Assembly: GCF_029227915.1 (NCBI RefSeq)
Contig: NC_079878.1
Coordinates: 17,548,001 to 17,612,000 of the forward strand
DNA: 64,000 nt
Source: Hydractinia symbiolongicarpus
Lineage: Eukaryota > Cnidaria > Hydrozoa > Anthoathecata > Hydractiniidae
Direction: 5' to 3'
In this document: piece after piece, positions 10,746 to 22,640 of the stretch
Numbering within the stretch: position 1 is the first letter of the stretch
How the letters are laid out: every line of letters starts with the position of its first letter
Notes under the pieces: generated by a model
Databases searched by the model: none
What the model saw: only the letters and a program-made list of their open reading frames with translations
What the model was told of the DNA's origin: nothing
Translations under genes and position numbers: made by a program

Positions 10746-12787
10746 CACACCATATCGCCTTGCTTTATCATGAAAAGGGATAATATTTATTATCATTAAA
10801 AAGGTTTTTTTAATAGCTACATATTTAATATGAGATCCACATATCCTGTCTTCGTGTAAATAGTAAAACAAAAGAGCCTTAGGTGGCCTTTACATCTAAA
10901 TTAAAATTTTATTTCGGTTCTTGTCTAGTCTGTATTCCTTTACATAATTTTAAACGAAATTATTGGGCATGTGTATAAAGTTATCGGGCATGTTCAAAAA
11001 TTTGCTGCGCGTGTGCAGAAAGTTATTGCGCATGTGCAGTTTACAAAACACCATGAAAAAATCTATGTAAACACAGCAAAATTTCATTGTGATTTGAAAT
11101 CTCATTACGGATAAATCTCACGTCTAGTCCATATAAAGGCTACCTTGTGTGCGTTATACTATTATCTCAGTATAAACTTTTATTTTTTATAAATAATACA
11201 CATGCACAATATAACATGGTAAAATTATGCATAGCCGCATCACTACATAGGGGCATATTAAGATGACAAAATATCATCGATTACACTCTACATATCACTT
11301 ATAGGAAGTTCAAAACTGCTAATATTAAAAACAAGTGTGGCTTTTTCAAAAACATTACACTTTTTCTCTGCCAATGCTGAAAGCTGGATATAGAAATTTT
11401 AAATTTAGAAAACATCTTTAACATTCCTCCAATTTCCTGTCTCATCCTTAGGTCTTTGTGTTGTTTACACACGGAAAATTAGGAATACTGAAATATTTCA
11501 CCCGACGTGCGTGTTTTAAATTATGAATGTAAACAAGCACTTCACTACTTCAAATTTGTTTTTCAAGAGTTTGGAATGAATTCTGTTGACGAAGTAAATA
11601 AAACAGTAAGAGCTTTTTTTAATTTATACAACTGAAAATATTTGAATAAAAATCGAAAACATTCCTTTTAATCTGCATGCTTCTTTCTCTTTCCTTTGTT
11701 TTGTTATGAAGGTTTTTCTTGACATTATCATCACAATATTTACTGACACTTTTTACATGTTATATAATTAGTATGCAACGTCTTTGCCCACTGTATCTGT
11801 GATTTTGCTTTCGCAAGCTTAACTGGTTGTTCCCTGTAGCAGCGTTAATTGTTGTGTGATACGCGTAGAAACCGAATATATTCATTTAAACCAACGAAAG
11901 CTTTCTATGGTATTTTTCACGACTTTCGCTTTTTCTTTTCAACTTCGTTTCCAATAACAAACACATCCGGTTGTTTTAGGGGCGAACATGGTATCGTCAA
12001 TCGACAATTAATTACTGTATTGAAACATTTGCTATAAAAAATGTTGATGCACGTTAGAAATCATTCCCTTGTTTTCAAAGCCTGCTGCGAGCCTCGAAAG
12101 GTTGTCCCTACTTGGACTTGGCCAATCATAAAACAAAATTCTATTTTAGTCATTTTTACCAGTAAGTACATTACAAAACACAAAAATCTGTCATTTGAGA
12201 AGAAATTCCAAGTTATAATACCAACTGTAAGTATATTTGCCTTATTTTGTTTATTTTGTTACTTTTACGCAACTGTGAAATCATACAGATGAGAAACGCT
12301 TACCATAAATCACCTTGCTTATAAAAACACTCTCCGTTGTTGTACGTTATACCTTCATAAAAACAAGCTAAAAAATAAAGAATTACAAACAAACAAACAT
12401 AATTTAAAAGAAAGTCGCATAAGCTTTTGAATAATCTAGAAAGCTAAATATAGTAGTAGCGCTAATTCTTCAAGAAGCTGTTTGATAACGTGTCAAGATG
12501 GAAATAAACTTTTATAAGCACGGACAACAAATAATATATTAAATTTAACAAATCAGTTCTCAGTTCTCACTCAAATCATTCTTCTCATCTTTGGACAGTA
12601 CGTATGTTTTGAATGCATCCACCTCTATAAGTAAGAATTAAATGATATACCCTTCTCCAGGGAAAACGTGATGTCTAATCAGCGGTGGGAAAAGAAGGGG
12701 TTTTCATTAATTACTCAGAATTGGTATCTCAAATAACTTTGTCCAGTGCATATTTAACCTAAGGTAAAAGTACAAAGCGGAGCTTAC
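10746..12787. other. No gene recognised
   Basis: AT-rich sequence. The 3' terminal exon of the WAP-domain gene may lie here on the minus strand, but I found no splice acceptor followed by a convincing coding segment. Confidence 0.45.
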
Positions 12788-14636
12788 CCTTGTTAGAAGC
12801 TGGATTGTCATACGGAACACAGAAACCTTCATGCTTGGTCGGATTCTTCAGCTCGCAGCGATGACCATAAGGGCATGTAAGTTTTTGTGATGAACATAAA
12901 TGTACTAAGGAATGAGTTTTTTTTGGAGAAAAATCTAGATGAAGGAAGACAATATTAACTAATTGGAAGGCATAAAAAATGCTTATTTCTCTCCCCGAAT
13001 TAGTTACAAATACACTAGCCACAAGGTCGGTATTGATGTTGCTAAGTGGTGGTTAAATCCAGTAGATTACTACATACTTAAAACGTAAGATTATTTTCTG
13101 AAATTCTTTCCCAGTTTAATAATATTCAAAGATAACACTTCTTAGCTTGATTTTTAAACTGCTTAAGTATGTCTTAACGTTGGTATTGGACAAAGTTGAA
13201 TTCGTCACTGATATCTTACGTGCAAGTAGAAGTAAGCCGTTATTACAAAAAATAACATGGTAACAACACATAAAAGATCTCAGATTACTGTACGCATACC
13301 TACCCATTTTTGTTGAATCCTTTAGTGTAATTCCTGAAATTAAATTGAAAAACAAACTGATAAAGTAGAACATCACAACGCCCTCTTCCCCAAGGTGTTT
13401 TTAGAGAACTTTGACTTTAAAATGTGAAACTGGGAACGAGTCCGGTATTCTAGTTAACCTTAAAGCTTGGTAAAGAATTGGCTTGTTGAAGTTCGTGTTT
13501 AAATATTATTTTACATTATATTGAAATAACGGTTTTTTTATGAATAACATGACGGGAGATATTTTAATCTTTTGATTTTGATGTTTGTACAACATACATA
13601 CGTTGAGTAGGAGGATTGTGAGAGCAAACAATGCTGTCAACTTTTTTTATTTACTTCGTTTTTATGAAAACTGCTATTCCGAAGATAAATTATATTGTGT
13701 TGCACCTAAACATTTACGTATTTCTGCTTAATGATATAATAACAACAATGTTTACCTAAAATAATAAAATTGTTTTAAAACCTACCTGCGTGCTAATTTT
13801 GGGTAATGGCAATAAAAGATTCGATAAGATAATTTTTAACAATTCAATTGTTTAGAAGTAAGAGCAAGAAAACAGAAGAAGTTTTCTGCTTGTCGATTTG
13901 TGGTTAATGCGGGTAGATTACATCAGAAGCGAATTACGTGAGTGTTATACAAAACGTTGCAACAGAATACAAATCAGTGAATAGTAACAATTGAAATGAG
14001 AGGGAGTAACATCTTATTTTAAATCATGTAATAACTTTCGTACGAGAAACTGAAATTCCCAGTTTTTTTTACATGAGTATATATTTCTGGAACGTTTGCC
14101 GAAGTAATTAATTATTTTTTACAGAATCTGTCTCAAGATGTAAAGTTTGCTCTAAAATTAGTTGTAAATAATTAGAACTGCTTCTGTGCCAGCCTTTTTC
14201 CAGGACTTCTTTTTAAGACCAAGTCTTGCCACCGTATTTGAAAAAAGTGAGAACCCCCTGTTTGTTCTCTCTTTTGTCAAACAATTATTAATTTAGACTT
14301 GTTCTATACTCGTTTTTATAGAACAATTTGAATTTTACGTGTGCATTTTTCTTCATAATGAAGTACTGCGGACTTAGTATTACACGCTTTTCGCACAATC
14401 CCAGTAAAAATTTAAAGAAGAAACTAGTATTTACCTTTTGACGTAACTGGTTGGTTGCAAGAGAGTATACAGCCATCATAGCAACATTTCCGTTTTTCTC
14501 CGCAGTCTTTATCGGATTGGCACTGATCGTTTATAGTACTACATCTGCGAAGAAAAGCGTTGAGTTCGATGTTGGATTTATACGTGGGGCATTTGGCATC
14601 CAGGTTCTTGACGCTGCGTTTTGAAAGACGTGAAAG
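12788..14636 (-). CDS. Secreted WAP-domain protein gene, three internal exons
   Basis: Exon 14435-14636 follows a polypyrimidine acceptor (TTTTATCTAG) and encodes eight cysteines in the spacing of a whey-acidic-protein four-disulphide core, including NDQCQSDKDCGEKRKCCYDG; it ends at a GTAAAT donor. Exon 13304-13333 is only 30 bp (acceptor TTTAATTTCAG, donor GTAGGT). Exon 12788-12904 (acceptor CATTCCTTAG, donor GTAAGC) encodes another cysteine-rich segment with LTCPYGHRCELKNPTKHEG. All three junctions are phase 1, so the frame runs through, and phase-1 symmetric exons are typical of shuffled extracellular modules. The product is probably secreted; WAP domains are often protease inhibitors or antimicrobials, but that role is an inference. 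The signal-peptide exon and the last exon were not found. Confidence 0.7.
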
Positions 14637-15483
14637 CTAGATAAAAAAAAAATTTTGCCCTGTGGCTCACGTGTTACTTTCATTCATTTGTGTTTTTGTT
14701 ATACTTTCCCAGTTTTGGAAAATATATTTGTATTTTCATAGAATATTTATTGAAATTGCGAAAGCATTCAGTCTATTTTAAACAAAAATAAATAATAATA
14801 TTGGGCGTCGTACGATCAATCTGCTTCAAAAAAATTATAACTTGTCAGAATTATTAAAAAAAATTAAAAATCATTCACAAAATGCCAGGAAACAACCTGA
14901 AAGCAACATTTTAATTCAAAAGAATTTCGTTTCGTCTATACATTTGATCAAATTTCAAATTAAGTGACGCACGAGTAAAGCATTTAACACGACGCCACGT
15001 TTACGACATTGATTCAATTTTATTTTTTATTCTCACCAAATATTTTAAGCGCGAAATTGTTATTACGTACAACTCACAGACCTACTAAAGTAGAAATGGT
15101 GCAAACATTTTGTCGAACGGTTAGGTAAGATGTTAACCAATCAGAAAGCGAAATGCTTTGACGATCATTTCAAGATGACGTCCAAAGAGCATTTCCGGTT
15201 GTGTTTCTTAGGAGAATACATCGATTTTTTACTTCATAAAATTCTTTCTTCTTACCTCTTAGCACAATCAAATAAATATTGACAATAACGCGTATGTTAG
15301 AAACTTCTAGGTAGTAATTTAACCAATATAAAGCTTCCAGTAAACAGTATTTCTACTCAGGCTTTTTTTTTCTTATTTAATCCATAATAACTGCTTGTTT
15401 TCGAAACCAGAACCTTATTCTGAGCTATTGTATACTTTCTATAGTGTCATTTCTTTAAAAAAAATTGAAAAAAAACTTATTCT

Positions 15484-15548
15484 TAGTGGAGAAGGCGCTG
15501 ATAATTTTTTTTATAATATAAAAAAAATTATCAGCGCCTTTTCCACTA
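15484..15548. repeat. Near-perfect 32-bp-arm hairpin
   Basis: The left arm TAGTGGAGAAGGCGCTGATA plus its T-rich extension is mirrored exactly after a single central base. There is one mismatch, which would be a G-U pair in RNA. The flanks show no further repeat. It could be a tiny foldback element or a source of a small-RNA hairpin. Confidence 0.75.
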
Positions 15549-18500
15549 TACGTCGGTTGTCACAAAAATCGTCGTGAAAATCGTTCAGCAGAAATTCTGT
15601 TTAAGTACAAAAATAACAATAAAATATCATTTATGCAAAATTTTGTGAACTTATATGAAAAGCATCTCTTTCAGCAAAGTTCATTCTTAACAGTATGTTC
15701 TAGTGCGAAAAATATTTTTTGGGCAATAATATTCTTTGTCTAGTTGTTTTAAAACAGTTGTATCACAACAACATTTAACAAAACGAAAAACCTTATGAAT
15801 AACCTACCATGTCAGATGTATGTAAGTACACAACCCTTGGTCTTGACTTTCCCAAGTGAATCAATATTAAAATTTGACAAATAATATTCCACATACTTTT
15901 TTCCATAAACCTAACCAAATTAATAACACTCTGTAATTTGCGTGCTGCGTCCTTTATTTGTATCCAGGTCAAATGAATTCTTCTAATTTTTTGCTAAGAT
16001 TTTGTAGGTTGGTATCTATTTACTTAACGGTAAACCTCTTTCATAAAAGATCTAGTAAATAAGTTGATTTAAGACGCTCGTGCAGATAAAGATAGAATGT
16101 CTTGTTGCAGATAAAAATATTTGTAAAATAAAAATAAATATCACAGACAGAAAGAAAATTAAATTTTATTAAAACTGCTTTTCTCTTCTTTTCCTTTTTT
16201 GTAAGTTCTCTTTAATTGACAATTCCCGTGTCAGCGTGCTTTAATAAAGCTTTCTTCTTCACATAGGAACTCAATGATCTGCAGTTAAACGTTATCTCCT
16301 CCAAATATTGTGTCAATAAATATTGACCTGTTTTTTACAAAAACACGAGCTCGTTGTTATTTAACATGTTTCAAATACTTCCACTTGCGTTTACAGTCAT
16401 TATACGTCTAAATAAAACGTTAAAAGAACGCAACTAATCAGAAAATAATCTTAAACAAAAAAAAAAGTTTATAACGAAAAATATTATTTATTATTATTTC
16501 AGAGCAAAGATTAACATTAATAAAAGTTTTCTTCTCATATATCTTTAGTGTTATTTGTATTTCGTTTCACTGTACATTTTTATTTATTTACTCAAGGCCA
16601 TTTCATTCCCAACCTCTTCCTTTGACACCAATTAACACAAAATTCTAAAGTCATGATTTTTTTAGGAATGATCTGTTAATGAAAAGGGAAGAGATATTCA
16701 ATTAAACAATAAAAAGAAATATTGCGGAAAAATTATTGCAGCGGGTTTTGAAAGGTGAAGTTCTTTGGAAACTGGTGACTAACTTTCATAAAAATAATGA
16801 TTCTCTCGAAAAAAAAACAGGAGGGCTTTTCAAACAAAACATAGCGGTTTCTACACGAAGACACAAGCATTGAGTTAAAGGCCTGGGTAATAAATAAATT
16901 TAGTTTTGTCGCTGTGTTATGTGTCTCAGTAAGTCAACATTTGCAAACATATGTTACTCGTTTAGCTTTAAAACGAATCGGTCTTGTGGACACTGAATAG
17001 GTTAAAGGGTAACGAGGGGTTGCTTTTTGCGTGGAAGTTTGTTATAAAACGTTGAACAAACATACAGTATTAAAGTTGTGTTTAACTTTTGCATTTTACT
17101 TAATACAAGTGACAAAAATGTCGTAAAGAATAGACACTGCAGCAATTTCTGCAGATGTACTACCTCGTTCTTAGAGTTTCCTAAACTTCTTTGCTCGGTC
17201 CCATGATAACAATCCAAGTAGAGAGAGTTTTTTTGGGGGAAGTGGGTGGACATATTGTTGGATACCCATATATCGGTTTTTCATAATCAACTGAACATTA
17301 ACGGAGCATAAATAGCATCGCAAATCATCCACGCCTGAAAACATTTTTTAACACGCTATAAACTTGATTATTCAGTTGCTTCTGTATGATATACACTGGC
17401 ACTGAAGTATATAATCAGAGTGTAATGTAATCCTTCAGAAACCTTCTGCGCCATTTACATTTGGTTCAAAACGTGTTACTAAAAAAACTCAGTTCGATTA
17501 TCTATGGTTTGGTGCACTTGACAAGATCTTATGCAAAGATAAGTGGAATTACTAACAAAATAAAGAGTTCTGAAAAAATATTAACCTCAACGGTAAAAAC
17601 AATTCAAAACGTGTGATAGAGTAGTATCTGTGGGAACGAAGTATTGTGCCACATATTCAATTGGAGACGAATAATATTTAAATATGAAATAGACTTAAAG
17701 AACGTTGTGCATTTTTTCAAACCTTAGTTTTTCACAATTATTTCTTCATAGTTTCTGTTAGTAGGCTTTTCCGCATTAAACTTTGTTACAAAGGTGACAG
17801 GTATCGATCTATTTTAAAATAAATTGGCCTGTCATGTTTCTGTCCCGTCGTGTTTCTCAAGCTTACAATAACTCAAGAAACCGGGAAATTCAAAATAATC
17901 GCTATAAATGTTCCAACCTACTATCTTTTCCACAAGATAAAGAAAGAAAAGTTGGGAACAAGTTTGTCGACAACTTAAACTTATCGACAGTAAAGTTTCT
18001 ATCCCATCTGACGTGATCTGGCAATGCACACCGCATGGTCGAACCTATCACGTACAATTATTTTTAGAAACTATATTTATGCTTTCATGGTCGATAATAA
18101 CACAATATCAAAGAAGTTTAACATTTATTTCATTGTCAGAAATTATATTCCCCTTTTCATTGTATGTAATCTCCAACCATAAACGATAAAGGCAAAGATT
18201 GTGACAAAGTGTATTAGACATGTTGGCGTTAAGGTTGGTAATATAATCAGGCACTGTAGACTTGTTAAATGTGTATATTTCGCATACTGCGAAAAATCGA
18301 AACTTTCTTACTTTTTGTCCTATGTAGAAAAAGCAATTTTTACCTAAAATGATTGGTTATCAGAAATATGGCGACATTTTTGTAATAATATAAATGAGCG
18401 TTTAATTGAATAAAAAGAGGAAAGATGGGTAAAGAAGAATGTTAAAGAACACAATAATTGTCTTTTCAAGTGGAGTGCGAAAACTTGTAGAGCTGCTCGC

Positions 18501-19544
18501 AAACATCTCACAAAAAGGTTTTAAGACTCAGTAATGAAAATAAACACTATCAACCGCAAAGGTTGATTGACGGGTATAATGCACGATTCCTGTTCCCAGG
18601 GTGTTCAATTAGGCTAGCTGTAAAAACGTTTACCAAACTCTGGAGAAAAGCTTGCTGCAATTATTGCAACGCAAACCAAAATCTTCAATGTTAGTACTAG
18701 TAATGAGTGACTTGCGTCTTTAAAGAATATAACTTCAATATAGGTTAACACAATAAAACACATAAAAATGTGTTATTATCTAATTACAATATGAGGGAGG
18801 TGGATCGACGAAAAACTATGAGTTGGAATTGGAAGTTTTCGGTTTGGGGTTTTCGTCTGTAACCGGCCTAAAAAGCCTGGGTCTGTCTGAAACCGCCCGA
18901 AATGCTACGCGGGCAAGCTCCTTGATTCTCATTTAAATTCTTACGAGAAGAAGGGAGGTGCTATTTTGTCGTCGTACTTACAGTTTATTATTTGTGGGAT
19001 TTTATTACAGCTATTTATAAAATAAATGATATGGAAAACAGTCTTCCACTACCATTCCTCAACATTAAAAGAATAAATTATACATGGCAATAAATGTTTA
19101 GAAAATGTTGTTTCGGGTTGATCTCAGGTTTCTCCAGGCGAAATTTCAAGTTTTTATTAAATTGCCAGAACTCGACCGACAGCCCCGCCGTTTTTGCGGC
19201 GTTTCCGGCAAGTCGGCAACCTCGTTCATGCAGTCGATAGCTGAAAGAAGCTTGAAGATAAAGAAGTTAATAAAGTTAATATATAAGTTTTTTATCAAGT
19301 AAATTTTATTGAAAACTATCGAAAACAGTTCTTTTAAGAACTTCACTACCATTATATTATATAAGTTTATTTTTTAATTTTTTGAATCATTATTAGTGTC
19401 CGTTTTTCTTTGCTTTTTGAGCATTATTTGGGTCTATACAGGTTTTTGTCGGGCAAATACTTGAGTTTTTTTTCAAAACACCAAACTTGCTCGAAAACAC
19501 CTGCACTTTTTACGGCATATGCAGCTTATTAACACCCTCGTTGG
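15549..19544. other. No gene recognised; AT-rich
   Basis: Four kilobases with only short open frames. I see no exon supported by both splice sites and a recognisable domain, and no clear terminal repeats. Upstream exons of the minus-strand WAP gene could be hidden here. Confidence 0.45.
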
Positions 19545-19699
19545 TTAAGGGGCTGCTGAAAAAATGTTTGGGCCCTGTTTGTGGGATATCGTCGTGTATT
19601 TCACGGACGTAAATCCGCTAAAGAGGGGGAGGGAGGTCGTCCGAATCCTAACTGCAATATACTACTAACAGGGCCCAAAAAATTTTCAAAGCCCCTTAA
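19545..19699. mobile_element. 155-bp MITE bordered by TTAA
   Basis: The ends are TTAAGGGGCTGCTGAAAAAA and, inverted, AAAGCCCCTTAA, each followed inward by GGGCCCTGTT or its complement. TTAA at both borders matches the target-site duplication of piggyBac-type (or Kolobok-type) elements. It has no coding capacity. Confidence 0.65.
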
Positions 19700-19734
19700 C
19701 GTGTATACCTAACCTAAATGTATGGTTTTTATAC

Positions 19735-20260
19735 AATGAAATGCCATATATAAAAATAGGGTGACCCTATGGATTTCTCGATGGGTATTTTGTTTGCTTG
19801 TCAGTTTGTATTTTATCCGTTTGTCTGCCAAAAGCGTCTTGTGTAAAACCACACGAAATGTAATGCGATACATTATGAGCAACCCTGTGAATTTTTCCAT
19901 TGGTAAATGATTAGTATATATTAATAATAGCCATATTTTGTCTGTTCGCTGGGCACCCTTTTGTATGTATAGGAGTCTATACTCTATATTAATAATAGCC
20001 ATATTTTGTCTGTTTGTCTGCCAAAAGCATCTTGTGTAAAATCACGCACAAAATGAAATGTGATATATAAAGGACGGGCAACCCCATGAATTTTTTCAGG
20101 GTTAAACGATTAGTCTTTATATTGATACTAGCCGTATTTTGTCTGTTTGTCGACTAAAAGGGACTTGTTTAAAACCACAAGCGAAATGAAATGTAATATA
20201 TAAAGGACAGGTGACTCCGTGGATTTTTCCACACATAAACGATATTGCATGATATATGCT
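19735..20260. repeat. Tandem repeat of about 170-190 bp, three diverged copies
   Basis: Each unit contains ATATTTTGTCTGTTTGTCTG, CAAAAGCATCTTGTGTAAAA and ATGAATTTTTTC in the same order. The copies begin near 19785, 19930 and 20110 and differ by substitutions and small indels. Confidence 0.6.
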
Positions 20261-20977
20261 GTTCTGAAATTATGTGATTAAATAACTGTATAAAAATGTA
20301 AATATGAAAGTCTCCAGGAATGAAATCCTGTCATACTGAGGCTGGGCATTTCTTAACATTTTTAAGATTTTAAAAATTTATTATATTGAAAAAACCCTGC
20401 GTATTTTCAATTACAGGTCAAGAAACAACACAATTTTTTTACTGAAGTTACATCCTGAAAAAATTTTTCTAAAAATAACAGTCTTTTTTTCTCAACGGAA
20501 ATAGTGTTTTAAAACAAAGAAAAGAGAAGAATAAGAGAAGAATAAAAAGAAGCATTTTGCTAGTAAAATTGAAGCAGGTCAAAAATAGGAAAAAAAACTT
20601 GTGTACAACCAGCCAATCTAGCAAACTTGTGGATTACAACAGGTTAACAGCTAGTATTTTATAAACGATTTTCAGATTATAATTTATTTAGGAGGGGGAG
20701 GGAAGCTGCTTTAAGTGCATGTTTCAATTAAAATTAGCATCACATACTTTTTAACTTGATTTTGTGAGGTATTGGTATGTTAGCAGAAATAAGTTTGTTA
20801 ATTTTTGCTATTAAAACAAAAAATTACAATGAATTTCTTTTATTTTTTTTAGGTTCGACAACCGTGACTCGGCAGAGTATAAAAGAGAAGAAACTCGACA
20901 GAGTGTAAAAGCTAGTTATTCAGGACATTCATATATTCAGAATTAATTGAACTTACTGAACCTTGAACTTAAATTTA
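20261..20977. other. No gene recognised upstream of the Helitron
   Basis: AT-rich leader region. A possible 5' Helitron end could not be placed because there is no distinctive terminal motif. Confidence 0.4.
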
Positions 20978-21078
20978 CTTATCGGTGAACTTAATAGTGA
21001 ATTAATAGTGAAATTATTGGTGAACTTGATAGTGAACTTATCGGTGAATTTAGTAGTGAATTTATTGGTGAAATTACA
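20978..21078. repeat. 12-bp minisatellite upstream of the Helitron ORF
   Basis: TTATCGGTGAAC and TTAATAGTGAAT type units alternate about eight times. The array ends 66 bp before the first open frame of the Helitron, so it may be part of the element's leader. Confidence 0.65.
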
Positions 21079-21144
21079 AAATGACAGAGGTTTATCTAGC
21101 TTTTAAGATTTTTTTTTTCTCAATCACACGTTACCACCGCTAAT

Positions 21145-21753
21145 ATGAACCCCGCATATAAAAGTTGTCGCCGTATGGTACTTTTACTTTCTGGTGATGT
21201 TGAAACTAATCCGGGGCCTCGCACTATTCTAAAGTCGGTACACGAATTTTTTCATCAAGGGGATGTTAGGCTTGGAACTTTTACTGGTACACAATGTATG
21301 TGTAATTCCCTGTTTGCGATCGTTTGGTCGGCTCTTAAAAAAGTTTCTTTTTGGAATCCAGGTGATCTTGATCATATCCTTTACGAAGGAACAAAGTGGT
21401 ACACAAACCTAGGATACACATACCAGTACTTAAGCGCAAGTGAGCTCCCAAATAATTTGGTTCTTGAAAATGAGGTCATACAAATACAAAGTTTAGAAAA
21501 TGTTTCTCATATTATTACAGACGATAGCACTTCATTACGCACTTTAAATAATTCATCTGAATACGATAAAGGGCAAGGAATGCTGGCCATTATTAGCGGC
21601 GTTAGTTTTGCTATAGTTTGGGACCACCCGCAAATTTATTTATTTGATCCTCAAAGCCGAACTAGTTCAGGACAAATAACTGAACAGGGTACGTCAGTCG
21701 TCTTAAAATTTGATTCATTGCAACATGTTGAAAATTACATACGCGAAATATAG
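21145..21753 (+). pseudogene. 2A-like peptide plus cysteine-protease-like domain (Helitron N-terminus)
   Basis: Residues 13-25 read LLLSGDVETNPGP, a full match to the 2A ribosome-skipping signature DVExNPGP. Just after it are HQGDVRLGTFTGTQCMCNSL and, later, LDHILYEGTKWY and YLFDPQSR. These resemble the catalytic cysteine region and the FDxHSR region of herpes-tegument-type (C76) or OTU-type deubiquitinases seen at the N-terminus of some Helitron proteins. The histidine expected in FDxHSR is a glutamine here, so activity is doubtful. The frame ends in TAG at 21751 and continues without a shift for 50 more codons, which points to a nonsense mutation rather than a gene end. The family assignment is by resemblance only. 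Confidence 0.65.
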
Positions 21754-22640
21754 GTCACCCCTGGCGAAGCAATGTGTCTTGAAACTCAATATTTCAAAAT
21801 GCTCACAACTGAACAGATAACTAGTAACATTATGCTTAACGTTCACAGAAAAAGAAAACTAGAACAAAACAGGAAGTACCGTGAATCCGAGAGAGGCCGA
21901 GTGAAACAAAAAAAAATCAATAGGCAAATATGAGAAAACGGAACACGGCCAAGCTAAGTTGAGCGAGTCGATAAGCAAATATCGGAAAACAGAACAGGGA
22001 CAAGCAAAGGTAAAAAAGTCGATAGGCAAATATCAAAAAACAGAACAGGGTCAAGCTAAAGCAAAAAAGTCAATAGGCAAATATCAGAAAACAGAAAAGG
22101 GACACGCTAAGATAAAAGAGTCGATAGGGAAATATCAAAATACAGTAACTAGTCGATCCAAGCTAAGAGAGTCGAAAAGTAAATACAAAAAAACGGAACA
22201 GGGCCAAGCGAAGCAAAGGGAGTCCGTAGGTAAATATCGGGAAACTGAGCAGGGCCAACAGGCACAAAAAACTGCAAAAAAACGCCATGTAGGGGAAGGT
22301 AAAGCAACAAAACGTAAGCGTGTTAACAATCTGCCTGATTCTGATGAAAAAATAAACCAATTTAAAAAATGCATTGGGAATGGGCCATTTTATATATGTG
22401 TCATATGTAATCGTTCTTTATATAGGCGGTCAATTAAATTTTTTCGCCACATCGATTATCCTGCCATTCCAGAAGAGCATTTTCGCTTCAGAGTACAAAG
22501 TTTTGACGGCAAAGAATACATATGTGCAACATGTCATTCAAAACTTACAAAAGAAAAAAATTCCTTCCCAGGCTGTATCTAATAATCTCCAAATGTTTGA
22601 TCTCCCAGAATCAAGGAGCACATTATGACGATTAGAAAAA
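21754..22640 (+). pseudogene. Basic KYxxTxxGQAK repeat and zinc-type region (Helitron)
   Basis: From about 21857 a 16-residue repeat of the form KYQKTEQGQAKAKKSIG occurs about seven times. It is strongly basic and probably binds nucleic acid. An A-run at 21909-21917 throws the first copy out of frame. The repeat is followed by a lysine/arginine cluster and then YICVICNRSLYRRS and YICATCHSKL, two CxxC pairs that can form a zinc site. A second A-run near 22550 shifts the frame again. The arrangement links the N-terminal protease part to the Rep domain. Confidence 0.6.

Noticed and set aside
17002-17253. Possible secreted small protein on the minus strand
   Set aside because: There is no signal peptide at the start, no splice sites and no family resemblance; a random frame in AT-rich DNA is more likely.
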